A stretch of DNA of 64,000 nt from Epinephelus fuscoguttatus (lineage: Eukaryota; Chordata; Actinopteri; Perciformes; Serranidae). The translations under genes were made by a program, and so were the position numbers. The notes beneath the pieces are model-generated. The model made no database searches and was not told the DNA's origin. It saw only the letters and a program-made list of their open reading frames with translations. Location of the stretch: contig NC_064769.1 in NCBI RefSeq assembly GCF_011397635.1, forward strand, positions 17,625,207 through 17,689,206, written 5' to 3'. Each line of letters starts with the position of its first letter. Position 1 is the first letter of the stretch. Positions 52,207 to 63,998 of the stretch are shown here, piece after piece.

Positions 52207-55200
52207 GAGCTGGTCTGACCTGCAGACAGTGGCTGGCTGTCTCCAGAGATGAGTTCCTTTGGAGGGAGCTGTTCTACAGCTACTACCGTATACCGCGCTC
52301 CGTACCCCGACACCCAGGTCAATAATTATGTGTTTAACAGAGTAAATCAAAGTCACTTTCACTTAGTATAAAAAAAACACACTGCTTACCGCTTTGTGAT
52401 TGTCCTTTGTGCAGCGTCGGTGTCATGGTACAGGGAGTTCAGGCGTCTGTTTGACTGCATCCCATGTGTGGAGGTTCAGACGCTGAGAGAGCACACCGAC
52501 CAAGTCCTCCACCTGGCTTTCTCCCACAGGGGTCATCGCTTCTCCTCCTGCTCCAAAGACTGCACCGTTAAGGTAGGGATTTAAAGGTTATTGAGGTTAT
52601 TTTCATCCCCAGTGAGTACACGCTTCAGGGTCAAAACAAGCTCCAACAGGTGAACCTAAAACGCAGGTTAAAACAGCATGTCAGCACAGTGCCACTCATG
52701 CTGCAGTCGTGTGTGTGTTGAAATATCTGATTGAGAAACTCTGACGACATATCTGTGTTGTTATTCACGTTATCCAAGTGAGAATACTCAAGATTTGATG
52801 TGAGTCTGGATTTTTGTTTGTCTGTGCAGCAGTCATCAGATTATTTTCTTCTCTAATTCCTCAAATGTGTGACCTCCAGCTGCTGTTGTCCTCCTCATCC
52901 TCTCACTCCTTTTCAAACCTTTTGTCTGGCTTCTTGTGTGCAGCTATGGGACACGGAGCGGCTAGATGGTAATATCTCGCTGGTGCACAGCTCCAGCATG
53001 CGGCAGTTTAATTGGGGCTACACCCAGTTCTCCCAGTTTAATGCTGATGACACCTTGCTGCTTGTGTCTGGTGTCTACCTGGGTCCGCACCACTCCTCGT
53101 CTGGGGAAATCGCTGTCATCAGTCTGGGTAGGAACCAAAAAAATAAAAGCATGCAACAGTCAGCATTTCCAGTTGATGTTCCTTAAAGTTATTTTTAGTT
53201 TTCACAAAAATAACTCCCCCATTCTCCCTGTTTCTCAACACACTATAGAGAATTACTCCCTGTTGTCTCGTGTGAGGAACAAGCCGTACGATGTGTTTGG
53301 CTGTTGGCTGAATGAGACCCACCTGATCTCAGGGAACCTGCACTGGATAGGCAACATGACGTCCTGCTCTGTTCTCTGGCTCAATAAAGCCTTCCAGGTG
53401 AGGCTCAGTTCAAGCCTGTGAGACATGTCTATGAAATTATCAACGCTTACTGATTGAAAAACAAAAACACATCCTCCACAACATCTTTCCTCTCCTTCCT
53501 TTCCTTTTCTCTGGCAGGACATCGAATCAGAGAACGTCAACGTAGTCAAGCGCCTTTTCAAGATCCAGAACATCAACGCCAGCACCATCCGCACAGTGAT
53601 GGTGGCCCACTGCCGTCGTCACGACAACCCGGACCTGCTGCTAGACTACGAGGCTCAGTCCCAGGCTCGGAGGCAGAAAGGGCAGCAGCAGCAGCAGCAC
53701 CAGCCCCTCCTCTTTGACCTGGGGACCTCTGGCAGTGAGGAAGAAGAGGAGGAAGAGGAGGAGTGTCACGAAGCAAGGCTCCCTGCTAGCCGCCATCCTC
53801 AGCCCACCATCTCAGGCCTGGAGCACATTATACAGGTGAGCTGCTACAGATTGGGCACCTTTCTTACAAACGTCCTCTGCACTCCTCAGCAATCTATCAG
53901 AGGCTTAAAAAGACACACAGGGAAAGAGTGTTGGGCTTGTTACTCTAAAAATGTAATGTATTACTCATTACTCGTTACTCTTTTCTTATTTCTCCCTGCC
54001 AACTGTAATTTGTTACGCTACTCGTTATACTAGTTTTCGGTTACACCCCACAAAATCAGTAACTGTGTATCTCCTCAAAATTCAGACTTCTCACGTGCGC
54101 TTCTGTATGAATGTCAGAGTGATTGCCGGCAAGTGCAGCTCAGGCAAGATAGTTTGCAAATGTTTTCTTGTTGTCCTTTGATACCTGTGACCAGTATTTT
54201 CCCAAGGCTGTGTTAGATAGATGGAGGTGCTCGTGGAGCAACATTTCACCCACCGCATATCCAGACACAAGCTTCATTACTTCTTTATATCCTGCAGCTG
54301 TCCACCATTAAAATCCTTATTTTTTTTGTTGTGTTACCGCACAACACTCTTTGGAGATAACCCCATAATCCAAAACTCCTCAAACACTTGGTCTTAGGTG
54401 TTTTCAACAATAAAAGCCCCTAAAATATACCTACTGTAGACTCTCCTATATGCTCCAGTCATGCATTTGGAGCAGGACCCAGTCTTAAAATCATCTCTTT
54501 CTGAGATTTTATATTAATGATCACCTCGCCTCTTTCCAGCAGCTGCAGCAGACATTTTGGATTCCAACTTCACATTACTCCCATTTCTTACAATTGCAAT
54601 TGATGTTTAAAATTAAAAACTCAAGGCATTTTGATTAATTTTTGAAGTAATATAATTCTCAATTTTTTTCTTCTGTGCTTCTCTTCCTTTCTGTTAGAGT
54701 CGTAAAAATGTAGGGCGCATGGAGTTGGCGATTGAGACCCACGTGGCTCAAATGATGGGCAGAGCCCACACAAAAGCCCCTGACTCCAGCCTAATCGAGC
54801 CCTCTGAGCCTGGGGAGGGAGAAGACAAAACTTACTTACTCTTCACCACTGGCAGCCTTACATACTCCCCACACCAGATTGGTAAGATCGCTTCCAAGCT
54901 GCAGATATAATGCAGCGACTTTATGAAACTCCCTATAAGAAAAACCCCACACAGTGCTGTCCGACGTCTCCTCTCATGCAGTTGTCGTCTTTGTCTCTTT
55001 CCAGGTATTAAGCGAATCAAGCCCGACCAGATGACGACTTGTGGTCCTGTACTCGGGGAAGAGCGGAGTTCAGATGAGTTTTTTGATTCCCTGGACCATG
55101 TTATTGATATCCACGGACACATCATTGGTATGGGCCTCTCTCCAGACCACAGGTAAATAAATGATTTATAGATTCAGCGTACTTTAATGTAGAAAATAAA

Positions 55201-58200
55201 CTATATGGGCTCACTGGAATGCTGGCTGCGACATTAGGGACCAAATGCTGATTCAGCTGAACTGGAGCAAAGATGCCAAAATCTCATGTAAAGCCTTTCC
55301 AGAAGAGTGGAGGCTTTTAGCAGTATATTTATACCCATGGTCTTGGATGAGAGGTGCAGCTCTCACATACCAAGCTACTCTTTGTGTATCCAAATACTTT
55401 TGGCCATGTAGTGTAGCATCACAGTATGTTTTCACTGTATTTTCAGAACCTAAAAAGTCTTAAAAACAGCATATAATCATATTTTAGATCACAACTCTTA
55501 AATTTACTCCTCTCTTTTTGTTGACCAGGTATCTCTATGTGAATAGCCGGGCGTGGCCAGCCGGGTGTGTGATCTCTGACCCCATGTCTCCTCCTCCCAT
55601 TGCCGAGGAGATCGACCTGCACGTCATTGATCTGAAGAGTTTAAGGGAAGAGAGACGGAGCCTGCGTGCTCACCGAGCCTTCACGCCTAACGACGAGTGC
55701 TTCTTCATCTTCCTGGATGTCAGCAGGGACTTTGTCGCCAGGTGGGTGACTCATGACTGTGTAATTTTCCATAAATAGAAGCAGCTTTCACACATGCGGC
55801 ACTCATCATTAATTTGCTTGCGTTTTGCCATCAAGTGGTCATGTGTGATAAGGGAAGTGATACCACAATGGCAGTAAATTAGTCACCACAGTTTAACAGC
55901 ACACATCACAGTAACATCTGTGTTTCTATGGCATATTGTGTGGAAGGAAACATCACAATGCTCCTGTTTCCACATGATGCCTGTCATTTTTAGCACATTA
56001 AGCTGTTTTGGTGTTGGTGTGTATGGTCACGTAGTTTTAAAATAACGGATATCCGTAGCTTGTGTGAATGGAAACTGTTATCATCACTGTTAGAGCTCGG
56101 ATAATTTATCCGTCAGTTAAACAGAATGTAACTGTGAAAGCACCTACAATTACAAGAGGGAGATACACTTGCAGTATAAAACGTGAGGTTTAATTTAGGA
56201 GCAAAACAAGAAGACGGAGATTAAATGAGAGTTCCAAGTGCAAAAAATCCCCAAAACTTCAGAACAGAAATTATCCACATGCAAAAGTAGCTTGTATGTT
56301 AACCAAACTCACCCACCACTGTGTATTCACTGCGTGGGTGGTATACTAACCCGTGTCTTAGTGTTTGAAAATCTTGGGTGATTTCCAAAACTAATGAGGG
56401 ACAGAAGAACTGCCAAAAGCCATTGAGCGACCACTAACTCTTTAAATGTGACAGTGGACTAGGGATGTTCCTGATGACTAATTTCCCTGTCGACTAAACG
56501 CATATTTAGCGCATAAACGCAAGAGTAGTCGATTAGTCTAAAAAAGGGAAAACACTCAGAAAACAGTCAAAATTAAGTGCAATTTATTGTTAAGTATCTG
56601 AAACTCCTCAAAAAAATATTGTGTACATTAAGAGCCCTTTGAAGCCTTAAATCACAATCTTTAACAACCATGTGGGATTTTAAATGCTGCTGAAATACGA
56701 GACACTGTGTGCTTTGTGGTATGAATGTGAACATGACGGCAACTCAGTCACAAGTTAACCACCAAAATAACATCTAAAATAAATAAACCCCCTCTGAAAT
56801 GTGGGGCACATTGAACCTTGCAGATAATCCGACAAAAACGATAGCACTTCACTTTGAAGTTAATAAAACAGCATCTAATTTATGATTAAATTTCAGCTGA
56901 AATGAGAGGCATTTTGCACCATGCATTATCTGACAACAACTCACTTAAAGTTAACAAATAAAATCACATCTCAACAGAGATAAACTGCTGCTGAATTCAT
57001 TTTCTAGATCAAAGTACTGCCAAACTGTGCTGCTTTTGCGAGAGGACATCTCTCCAGTTTACCATCGTGCTGTTTTAAAACTCCAGTCTACTTGAGGGGT
57101 ACTGCTGTCTGACAGCTCTGTAGCACCCACTAGTGGCGGACAGCTGCATGACAGTTAAGCAGCCTTGTACATGAATAAAACACTAATAGGTTTAACCCAC
57201 TAATATTTCTACTGCCGACTCGCGAGGGTACGGACGTTTAAGCGTGTAGACATTTAAACGCACGCATCCCTACTATGGAAAAGTGAGTATTGTTTTAAGA
57301 CAGACTTAAAAGATATGAACCTGTCCTTTAATATTAAAATATCACTGATAAAAAATTACGAATTGCACATTGCTGTCATTTTTTAGCCTTGTATTATGAA
57401 ATCAGATCGTTCTCGTTAGTAACTTTGAAGCAGGTGATGTTTGGAGCCGAGACATAGATTCAGTTCTCTCTGCCTTACACTGACTAATTGATTAAACGGC
57501 AACAATGTCAATATTTTTAATGCAAGAATATTTATTCATCTTGTTTGATAGTAAAAGGAATATCTTTGGGTTTGGACTGTTGGTCAGACAATATTTGAAA
57601 AAGTTGATTTGGGCTTTTGGGAACTTTTTGTCACTGTTTTCTATGGTAAGATTATTACTAATTTATTAATATTACTATAAAAGGCGTACTGTGCAGGAAT
57701 TGTTGCTTACTGTTTGTAAACACAGTATTAAAACTTGGACCCTTTGTGTGTGTTGAGCATGTGTGTGGCTCCGCCTCACCCTCGATCAAGCCAACACACT
57801 GACCTGCAGCTTGCATCCACAGAGCACAGGAGAGAGAGGAGAGATCAGCACTGCATGGTCGCATGCTCCCTCGAGATAATATTGAGCAGAATGATTGATA
57901 ATGAAAATAATTGTCTGTTGCAGCTTAACTCATACCAGACAGAAGCAAATGCTTTGACATCTGTGGAATGATTTCATCATGAAGATTTCACTGACTTATC
58001 TCTCCACTCTCCCACCTGTAGTGGAGCAGAGGACAAGCACGGTTACATCTGGGACCGCCACTACAACATCTGCCTGGCACGTCTGGCGCATGACGACGTG
58101 GTAAACTCGGTGGCATTCAGCCCCGCTGACCAGGAATTGCTGCTGTCCGCTAGCGATGACTCTACCATTAAAGTGTGGCGCTCACCGCGCATGGTCCGCA

Positions 58201-58307
58201 TGGCGCAGGCCCCTGCCCGGCCGTTGAGGCCCCGTGGCATCCTTTCATCCCTGCTGGGCCGCAGCAAGAACTCGACGTCTTCCAGCAGTGTGAATGGAAA
58301 ACCATGA
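52131..58307 (+). CDS. fbxw5: F-box/WD repeat-containing protein 5, nine coding exons
   Basis: Coding exons: 52131-52317, 52415-52572, 52944-53127, 53249-53397, 53518-53835, 54698-54881, 55005-55152, 55529-55741, 58022-58307 (stop TGA). They join in frame to 608 aa; human FBXW5 is 566. The protein is the substrate receptor of SCF (SKP1-CUL1) and CUL4-DDB1 ubiquitin ligases, with reported substrates including SASS6 (centriole duplication) and EPS8. The F-box is at about 5-50 (LPDSLVLEIFLRLP, then CRQWLAVSRDEFLWREL). WD40 repeats include HTDQVLHLAFSHRGH with SCSKDCTVKLWD (about 89-118) and a C-terminal pair ending SASDDSTIKVW. The RRSLRAHRAF motif matches the destruction-box region of the human protein. 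Extra length comes from exon 5: a Gln run at 282-286 and nine consecutive Glu at 300-308, where mammals have a shorter acidic spacer. The ATG has A at -3 and G at +4. Confidence 0.96.
53925..54640. repeat. Decayed dispersed repeat in fbxw5 intron 5
   Basis: Begins with GTGTTGGGCTTGTTACTC followed by repeated TTACTC-type units (ATGTAATGTATTACTC, ATTACTCGTTACTC, TACGCTACTCGTTA), a pattern I associate with a common fish interspersed element. The class is uncertain and the right edge is approximate. No coding content. Confidence 0.5.
56460..57272. mobile_element. 813-bp hAT-like MITE in fbxw5 intron 8
   Basis: Ends are TAGGGATG and CATCCCTA, with flanking 8-mers CAGTGGAC (56452-56459) and CTATGGAA (57273-57280) agreeing at five of eight positions, as expected for an old 8-bp duplication. 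Subterminal motifs with a telltale CGACTAAACGC phrase recur near both ends (GTCGACTAAACGC left, GACATTTAAACGCACGC right). Non-coding. Confidence 0.7.
57530..57660. mobile_element. hAT-family MITE fragment, fbxw5 intron 8
   Basis: Family phrases GAATATCTTTGGGTTTGGAC, TGTTGGTCAGACAATATTTG, TTGGGCTTTTGGGAAC and CACTGTTTTCTATGGTAAG match the interior of the widespread TAGAGCTG family seen at 8801. Ends are lost. Confidence 0.55.
57674..57930 (+). mobile_element. Partial TTAA-family MITE copy, fbxw5 intron 8
   Basis: Begins AAAAGGCGTACTGTGCAGG, then AATTGTTGCTTACTGTTTGT, parallel to AATTGTCAGCTACTGTTTGT in the copy at 29630. The right half is unlike the full copy and its end is not found. About 90 bp of intron separate it from exon 9. 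Confidence 0.5.
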
Positions 58308-59489
58308 GTCAGGTTGGAAAATACTTGCAGTGGGGAGGGAGTGGGAGAGAGGAAAGTCTGGTCTGTTTCCTCTGTGGTGTGAATATATATATGTATACAC
58401 ACTCCATGTATGTGTACAGTATGGTTACAGTCAGTGGTTTTGCTTGAGCTCACAATGTTCTGACACACAGCAGTGCTCGGTGTCTTCAGCAAACAGGAGG
58501 CGGGACGTGATGTGACTCAGGGTTAGACACAAGGGAGCGCTGTTGCACCAGAAAAGGACAGAAATCACCACAGACTCTGTTGTGCTGTTGCCAGGAGTGA
58601 TATGTTCCCAGGGGTAGCTATAGTGTAGAGCTGACTGCTGAATGCACACGACAGACGTCCAAATGCGTTACCACAGAGATGGTGTTTGTCTGGTTGTATC
58701 TGTAACATTGCGTCTGAATAGGTCAGGACTGCTGGGCCTGAGGTGTAAATGTATGTACATGTCCTGCAGAGACGCCACCTTATGACTGTGGTCCTGCTCA
58801 TCAGAGGCAAAGTGCTGTAACTGAGACTTATTTCAGAAATGTCTTTTCCTATTAATATCCTCTTGATGTCTTGAGTATAAACACCCTAAAAATGCGTTTC
58901 CAGAGAATTATAAATGAATTTAAAACCAAAAGGGAAGACAACCTTTAGCTGCTTTTACTGCAGTCTGCCTTGGTTTTTAATTACATCCCATCCCATTGTT
59001 TTCGTGCCCCAGATCACTATTCTATTCAAAGTAGATTTAACGAGTAATTTAATCTAGAGAAGTTGCTGAGGAACAGTTAGCGTGAAGCATGACTGTGAAC
59101 AAAAAAAATGTTGTTTGTGTAGTTTATTGTTATTTGGGCCTATATGATGTAGACATGTATTTAAACACGTTGATTCGATCGTAGCAAAAACGGCTCCCCT
59201 TAATTTGTCGAAAGACTCTCAGACACATTGAGATGAATCCCAGAAGATGATGATGTCTCCTGGACATTTTTAAATTAAGAAAATGTATTCTTTCCCCATC
59301 ATTTGACATGACACAAGGTTTGTTTAGTTTCCTAACAGAGCCTGACTTGAAGTCTAAGACCCCAACATAGAGAGGGGGGTACCTGGATATACAGACCCTG
59401 CATATGGATTACATAATGCAGCTTTAACTATATACAGGTATCTTTTGGCAAATTGTTCAGTTCACTTATTTAAATTTAATGTGATATCC

Positions 59490-59495
59490 AATAAA
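59490..59495 (+). terminator. fbxw5: Candidate poly(A) signal of fbxw5
   Basis: AATAAA about 1.18 kb past the stop codon, followed about 30 nt later by TTCTTTTGTGAG, a U/GU-rich downstream element. Confidence 0.5.
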
Positions 59496-59677
59496 TACCT
59501 TCACTAAATTGGCCGTAATTCTTTTGTGAGAACAGATTGTACACCAAGAACGTTTCATGGACATGTCCAGTCACAAAGTTGTCACCCAGTTCTTTTATTT
59601 AGAGCTCATTTTTGTTTGTTGTACACCTGTAAAAGTAACAAAAGATATCTTGGCTGAAGTTTGAAATTTAATATAAA

Positions 59678-60319
59678 CAGGGTTCCCACGGTCATGAAAA
59701 ACCTGGTGAAGTCATGGAGTTAGTAAAGTCCTTTGAAAGTTTTGGAAAGGTCATGGAATTTTGTTGTGTGTAATGAAAATATGGAAATTTCTGGGATAAC
59801 CTTCCACATAATGTAACATAACAGATGTTTTATTTTCTGTGGTTTACCAATGCGTATGTCTCTTCATTTTCTCCTTACGTTCTGTCTCTCCCTCCATGTA
59901 TGCCATTAGCTGGAATCATGTTTGAATAATGCTGGGCAAGGAGGGCAAGTAAAATAATGTGGCTGTGAATAGCATGCAGGGTCCTGAATCTTAAAGTCTG
60001 TATATGTATGCTCCACTAATACTTAAAACTGTTCTACATATTTGAGACTGAGCATTTAACATGGACATTAAAGGCGTTTGTCACGTGGAGTGCTGAGGCA
60101 CATTTTGCTTTTCAACTGCTGTGAGAGTAGAGCCTTGTAGTTTGAAGGTAAGGAGCATTATTCTTTTCCAAACAAATTAACCATTAGGCCAATCTAGCTG
60201 TCGGCTGTCACTGGAGTCAAGTGTACTGTACGGGTTTGTTTGTGTTATATATTGTGAATGATCATGGAAATTATATTATGGGTTTTAACATCTGTCCTTT
60301 AAAATTTATGGGAACCCTG
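59678..60319. mobile_element. 642-bp hAT-like MITE with CAGGGTTCCC termini
   Basis: Left end CAGGGTTCCCACGGTCATG; right end on the minus strand CAGGGTTCCCATAAATTTTA: ten identical terminal bases. Interior phrases (AAGTCATGGAGTT, GGTCATGGAATTTTG) belong to a fish family I recognise as very abundant. No matching 8-bp duplication remains. Lies downstream of or inside the fbxw5 3' UTR. Confidence 0.8.
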
Positions 60320-60969
60320 TTTGAACGTACCACCAGCGACGCACCAAAATTTGAAATGCTCATGCAGACCAGTATCATCAACTAAGGACGCTTACATTTA
60401 GATCAGTGCTGTTCAAAAGTCTGATAAAAACATCTGTGTTTTTGTTATTTTAAGCACTTAAAGTCTTTAAATGTTTGTGTGTCACTAATGGATGCGTCTA
60501 AAAACAAAACAAAAAGTAATTCAATAAGAAACGAACCTTGATGCTGTTTTTCAGTTGCATTTTAACCAGCACAACATCCAGGTACTTTACCTGGTTGATA
60601 TTTATGCTTCCATGGAGATTCCCTGCTGAAGGAGCTTGTGACTGATTATAAAAACCCTTTAATTATGATTGTGGGTCGCTTCATGACCTGGCCAAAGTGA
60701 ACCAGCTGCATCTGCATGACAAAAGCGAAGGGAAAAAAAAAAAAGCTGTGAATTAGTCACCACCGGTTGAACAATATTTTCCATGTTTTGAAATGTGTGT
60801 AAAAAGTCATAAACTTATCCCCGGTTCCCTTTTGACAACTTTATCTGTTATTTTTACTGTAGTTCCATCTTGTTAATGAGGTTCCCTGTCCCCTCTGTCA
60901 TTTTCATACTTCCCTGAAATAAAGAGCATGCCATGAAAGGCCAGAAGTCTGCAAACGTGTCAGATTCTA

Positions 60970-62045
60970 TATCAGGGGTGGCCAACCAGTCAGAGACCAA
61001 GGGCCACAAAAATCACCGTGGTAGTACAACGAGCCACATCATACACGTGTGCTTACAAACGCACTCCCTCTCTCACACAAACACGAAATGACATAAAATC
61101 AAAATCCATGCATTTCCAATTTTCAACGCCAGATTTATTTATCTCACACACAAATGAATAACCATGAATAGAGATACACAGAAACACAGTCTCTCCCTCT
61201 CATACTGTCTTTCTCCATCCCCCCTTCACACCCACAGTCTCTCCCTCTCCCACTCTCTCCACAGACACATCCACACAGTCTCTCCCACTCTCATACTCTC
61301 ACGGACCCACGGTACGATACCAGTGAAAGTATCACGGTTCTGAGTAGTATCAGGATACCACGGCAAAAATGAGGCAGATGTGCCTTTTGTCATTTATAAA
61401 AAGATAAATCACTGTTCTATAATACATCACTGATATTTCAATGGAATAAATTACTTATTGACTTATTCATACTTCAAAAACAGCATCAATAAGTGATTAC
61501 CATAGGGGGGATCAAAATAAAATAAATTAATGAAATAAAAATCAACCAGCCACCCTCCTCCCCTGACAAGTAAAGAACAGTCCCTAAAGTGCGGTGAGGT
61601 TTGTGGGCCGTTACCTGACACAAAAGAGAGAAATGTGAACGGCTCGTTTCTCACTATGGCTGTTACGCCTTTGCAACGAGGCATGGATTTTAGTTAAGGT
61701 ACAGCATTAGACTCTTAAACCTCTTGTCCACAGTCATGCTAATATGCTAAGCTAATAGCTCGCTAAGCTAATAGCTCGCTAACCTTACCACAGTGGTACT
61801 TTGTGCTAAATGCTAGCACCAGTTGACAACTTGACAAATTTTCATCAAACCTCAAACACTGATCATTCACCTATGTCATCAAAATGTACACAGGGCTTTT
61901 GTAAAGAAAGGCATTCACTTGTTAAAAAAATAACCTCTGCATATAAACAGAAAGTGACAGCTACCTCCTCTCTAGGAGGGTTTTCCCCATGCTGTCTGCT
62001 TTTATCACAAGGCGCGAAGCCCTACCACGGTGCCATGGGTTTCCA
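60970..62045. repeat. Two adjoining decayed hAT-like repeats and a pyrimidine-rich tract
   Basis: 60975 onward starts CAGGGGTGGCCAACCAGTCA, a hAT-type terminus. 61180-61300 is a CTCTCCCACTCTC-rich tract. 61310 onward has ACGGTACGATACC and ATCAGGATACCACGG phrases and continues to CCCTACCACGGTGCCATGG near 62035. A 16-bp direct tandem (GCTAAGCTAATAGCTC, twice) is at 61746-61778. No protein is seen. Confidence 0.45.
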
Positions 62046-62937
62046 TTAGTGGCTCCCTCAGCATAGATCTACCATGCACTGAGCCGTGGTTAACACTTAA
62101 CGCTTGTGATAATGCAGCAACATTTCCATATTAAGCGTTTGTGTGGTTTTTCTCATAAAGGTGTTGGGTTTCATTTTCTAGAAATATGTGTTGACATACC
62201 TCTAAATTAATTTGAAGAAGTGGCTGTAATGCGATGGTTAGAGTCAAAAGTTACCACCTTTAAAAGGCCAGTTTGCTAAAGTCAGTATTTACACTCCTAA
62301 CACTAGTGTCTAGCCATTCAGGTAGTTCTGGTCATACTACTCGTGTTTCACTTCTGTTGCATCACATTAACAGATCTGTGAGGCTGTAAATGCCAACATT
62401 AGCATGTATTCTACCATGTGTCAGTGACCTCTAAACACAGAAAACTTGGTCTTGTGATGATGACAGTGACTTTACATTTAGCATTGGCACTTGCCAATAG
62501 ATTGTGTCATGCACTCCACAAGGTCTGTGTGTGTTCACAATGCAACTAACTTGCAACTAAGACCGAAACTTACAGAGACGATGGTGGTGTTGTGTTCTCG
62601 CCTTTTTTGGAACCTGCTAACCCCTGATCTGCAGTCTGCATATGCAGAGCTGTGAACAAAACGTGCAATTTTCAGTTTCTCGTCAAGACAGACCGAGTTA
62701 GTCTGAGTACAGTTCGCTTCAGAGGGGTTCTCTTGAAGTGTTAACGTGCAAAAAATGCTGACTCACCGCTGTGAGTCAGTTGAGAGGGCTGAAAAGGACC
62801 AAGCGTGAAAACACTGTCAGTTAGGATTCCTTTAGTGTTCTTTGTTCAGGAGAGTTTTATCGGGAGCTGCATCATCTGCAGAGGTCTGTCCCTCTCCAAA
62901 CATGGCAGAATCCATGGAAGAGGACCCAGTCCCTATG
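62046..62937. other. Right-hand intergenic stretch: nothing recognised
   Basis: About 0.9 kb of non-coding sequence without a recognisable gene, RNA or transposon terminus. Confidence 0.4.
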
Positions 62938-62967
62938 TACACTGCTCAAAAAAAATTAAGTGAACAC

Positions 62968-63285
62968 TTATAGTTCCATGTATCAAACTTCTTCTAAAAC
63001 GACTAAAAAGGACTCTCGTTTTTCAAATTAATGTTTAAACATGTTTATTTTAAATGCAGAAATGCCAGCTTCAGGGTTTCCGTAACGTTTATTTGTTTAC
63101 TTTTACCAAGTAGGCTACTGACCCCCTATAGACTTCAATTGTATTTGCTAAGCTAAGCTGCAATGCTAACTGCTGAGACCCAGCCACTGGACGTACAGAC
63201 ATAAAAAAGATATCGATCATGTTGTCTCAATATGAACATGATAGAGAAAGGGCATAACTCCCAAATCGTTGGAGTATTCCTTTAA
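62968..63285. mobile_element. About 318-bp TTAA-type insertion near the Tc1/mariner terminus
   Basis: The right edge, read on the minus strand, is TTAAAGGAATACTCCAACG, a terminus style frequent among fish TTAA-target MITEs. The left edge falls at TTAT (62968-62971), perhaps a mutated TTAA. It separates GAACACTT from ACACATCAGATC, which are adjacent in the uninterrupted element as I recall it. Confidence 0.55.
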
Positions 63286-63422
63286 ATCACACATCAGATC
63301 TTGATGAACGAACTATTCAAGTTGAAAATCTTTACTGATGTATGTATGTATAATTTGTTGGGTAACAAAATGATGTAACAATGGTCAGTGGAAACCAAAA
63401 TCATCAACCCACTGAGGGCTGG

Positions 63423-63648
63423 TCAAAAAGAAAGTCCAGAGTGCTCAGAAGGTTCATCTAATCATGTGACGAAGGTGCTCTTTGGTGGGAATGTTGACGT
63501 CAAAAAAAGGGAAATCCAAGGCACTCTTCTTCAAATGGATAGAAAGCCTTTATTCAAAAAATGGCTGTTTCATTTAGAAAAGGTTAAAACATGATGAAAG
63601 TGGGTTACAGCCCACGCATTTTGGCACAAAAGCCTTCTTCAGGGTGGA
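63423..63648. mobile_element. 226-bp insertion with 10-bp target duplication inside the Tc1/mariner copy
   Basis: TGAGGGCTGG occurs at 63413-63422 and again at 63649-63658, on either side of the insert. The insert interrupts element sequence that is continuous in other copies I recall (AACCCACTGAGGGCTG then ATTCAAA). It contains GGCACTCTTCTTCAAATGGA, AAGCCTTTATTCAAAAAATG and CCCACGCATTTTGGCACAAA. A 10-bp duplication suggests a retroelement-type or unusual insertion. The class is not identified. Confidence 0.75.
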
Positions 63649-63699
63649 TGAGGGCTGGATTCAAAATCACAGCGATAATAAAAGTAAAAAATTGAAATC

Positions 63700-63998
63700 A
63701 CAGGCTGCAACTTGTGTGAGTTTCTTCACGGCGACTCATGATGTGACTCAGTAGTGTGTAGGCCCCCACATTCCTGTGTGCACTCCTCACTACGTCTGGG
63801 CATGATCCTGATGAGTCGGCGGATGGTGTCCTGGGGGATCTAGTCCCAGACCTGGATCAGGGCATCAGAGAGCTCCTGGACAGTCTGTGGTGGTACTTGG
63901 TGGCGTTGGATGCACCAATACATAACGTCCCATAGTTGCTCAGTTGGATTTAGGTCAGGAGAACGAGAGGGCCAGTCAATGGCGTCAATGCCTTCATC
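63700..63998 (-). pseudogene. Tc1/mariner transposase C-terminal fragment with in-frame stop
   Basis: On the minus strand from 63998 the frame reads into WPSRSPDLNPTEQLWD, the hallmark SPDLNPIE-like block around the last catalytic acid of Tc1/mariner DDE transposases, followed by VQELSDALIQVWD, a TAG stop (plus-strand 63840-63842), then IPQDTIRRLIRIMPRR. The frame resumes after the stop, so this is a disabled copy rather than a natural terminus. The N-terminal part lies beyond the window. It would have catalysed cut-and-paste transposition at TA sites. Confidence 0.88.

Larger units (their letters stand above)
58308..60940 (+). other. fbxw5: fbxw5 3' UTR and downstream DNA
   Basis: Non-coding after the TGA. 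Two candidate poly(A) signals exist: AATAAA at 59490-59495 (UTR about 1.2 kb) and AATAAA at 60918-60923 (about 2.6 kb). The second would place the MITE at 59678-60319 inside the transcript. Sequence alone does not decide; the nearer site is the simpler choice. Confidence 0.5.
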
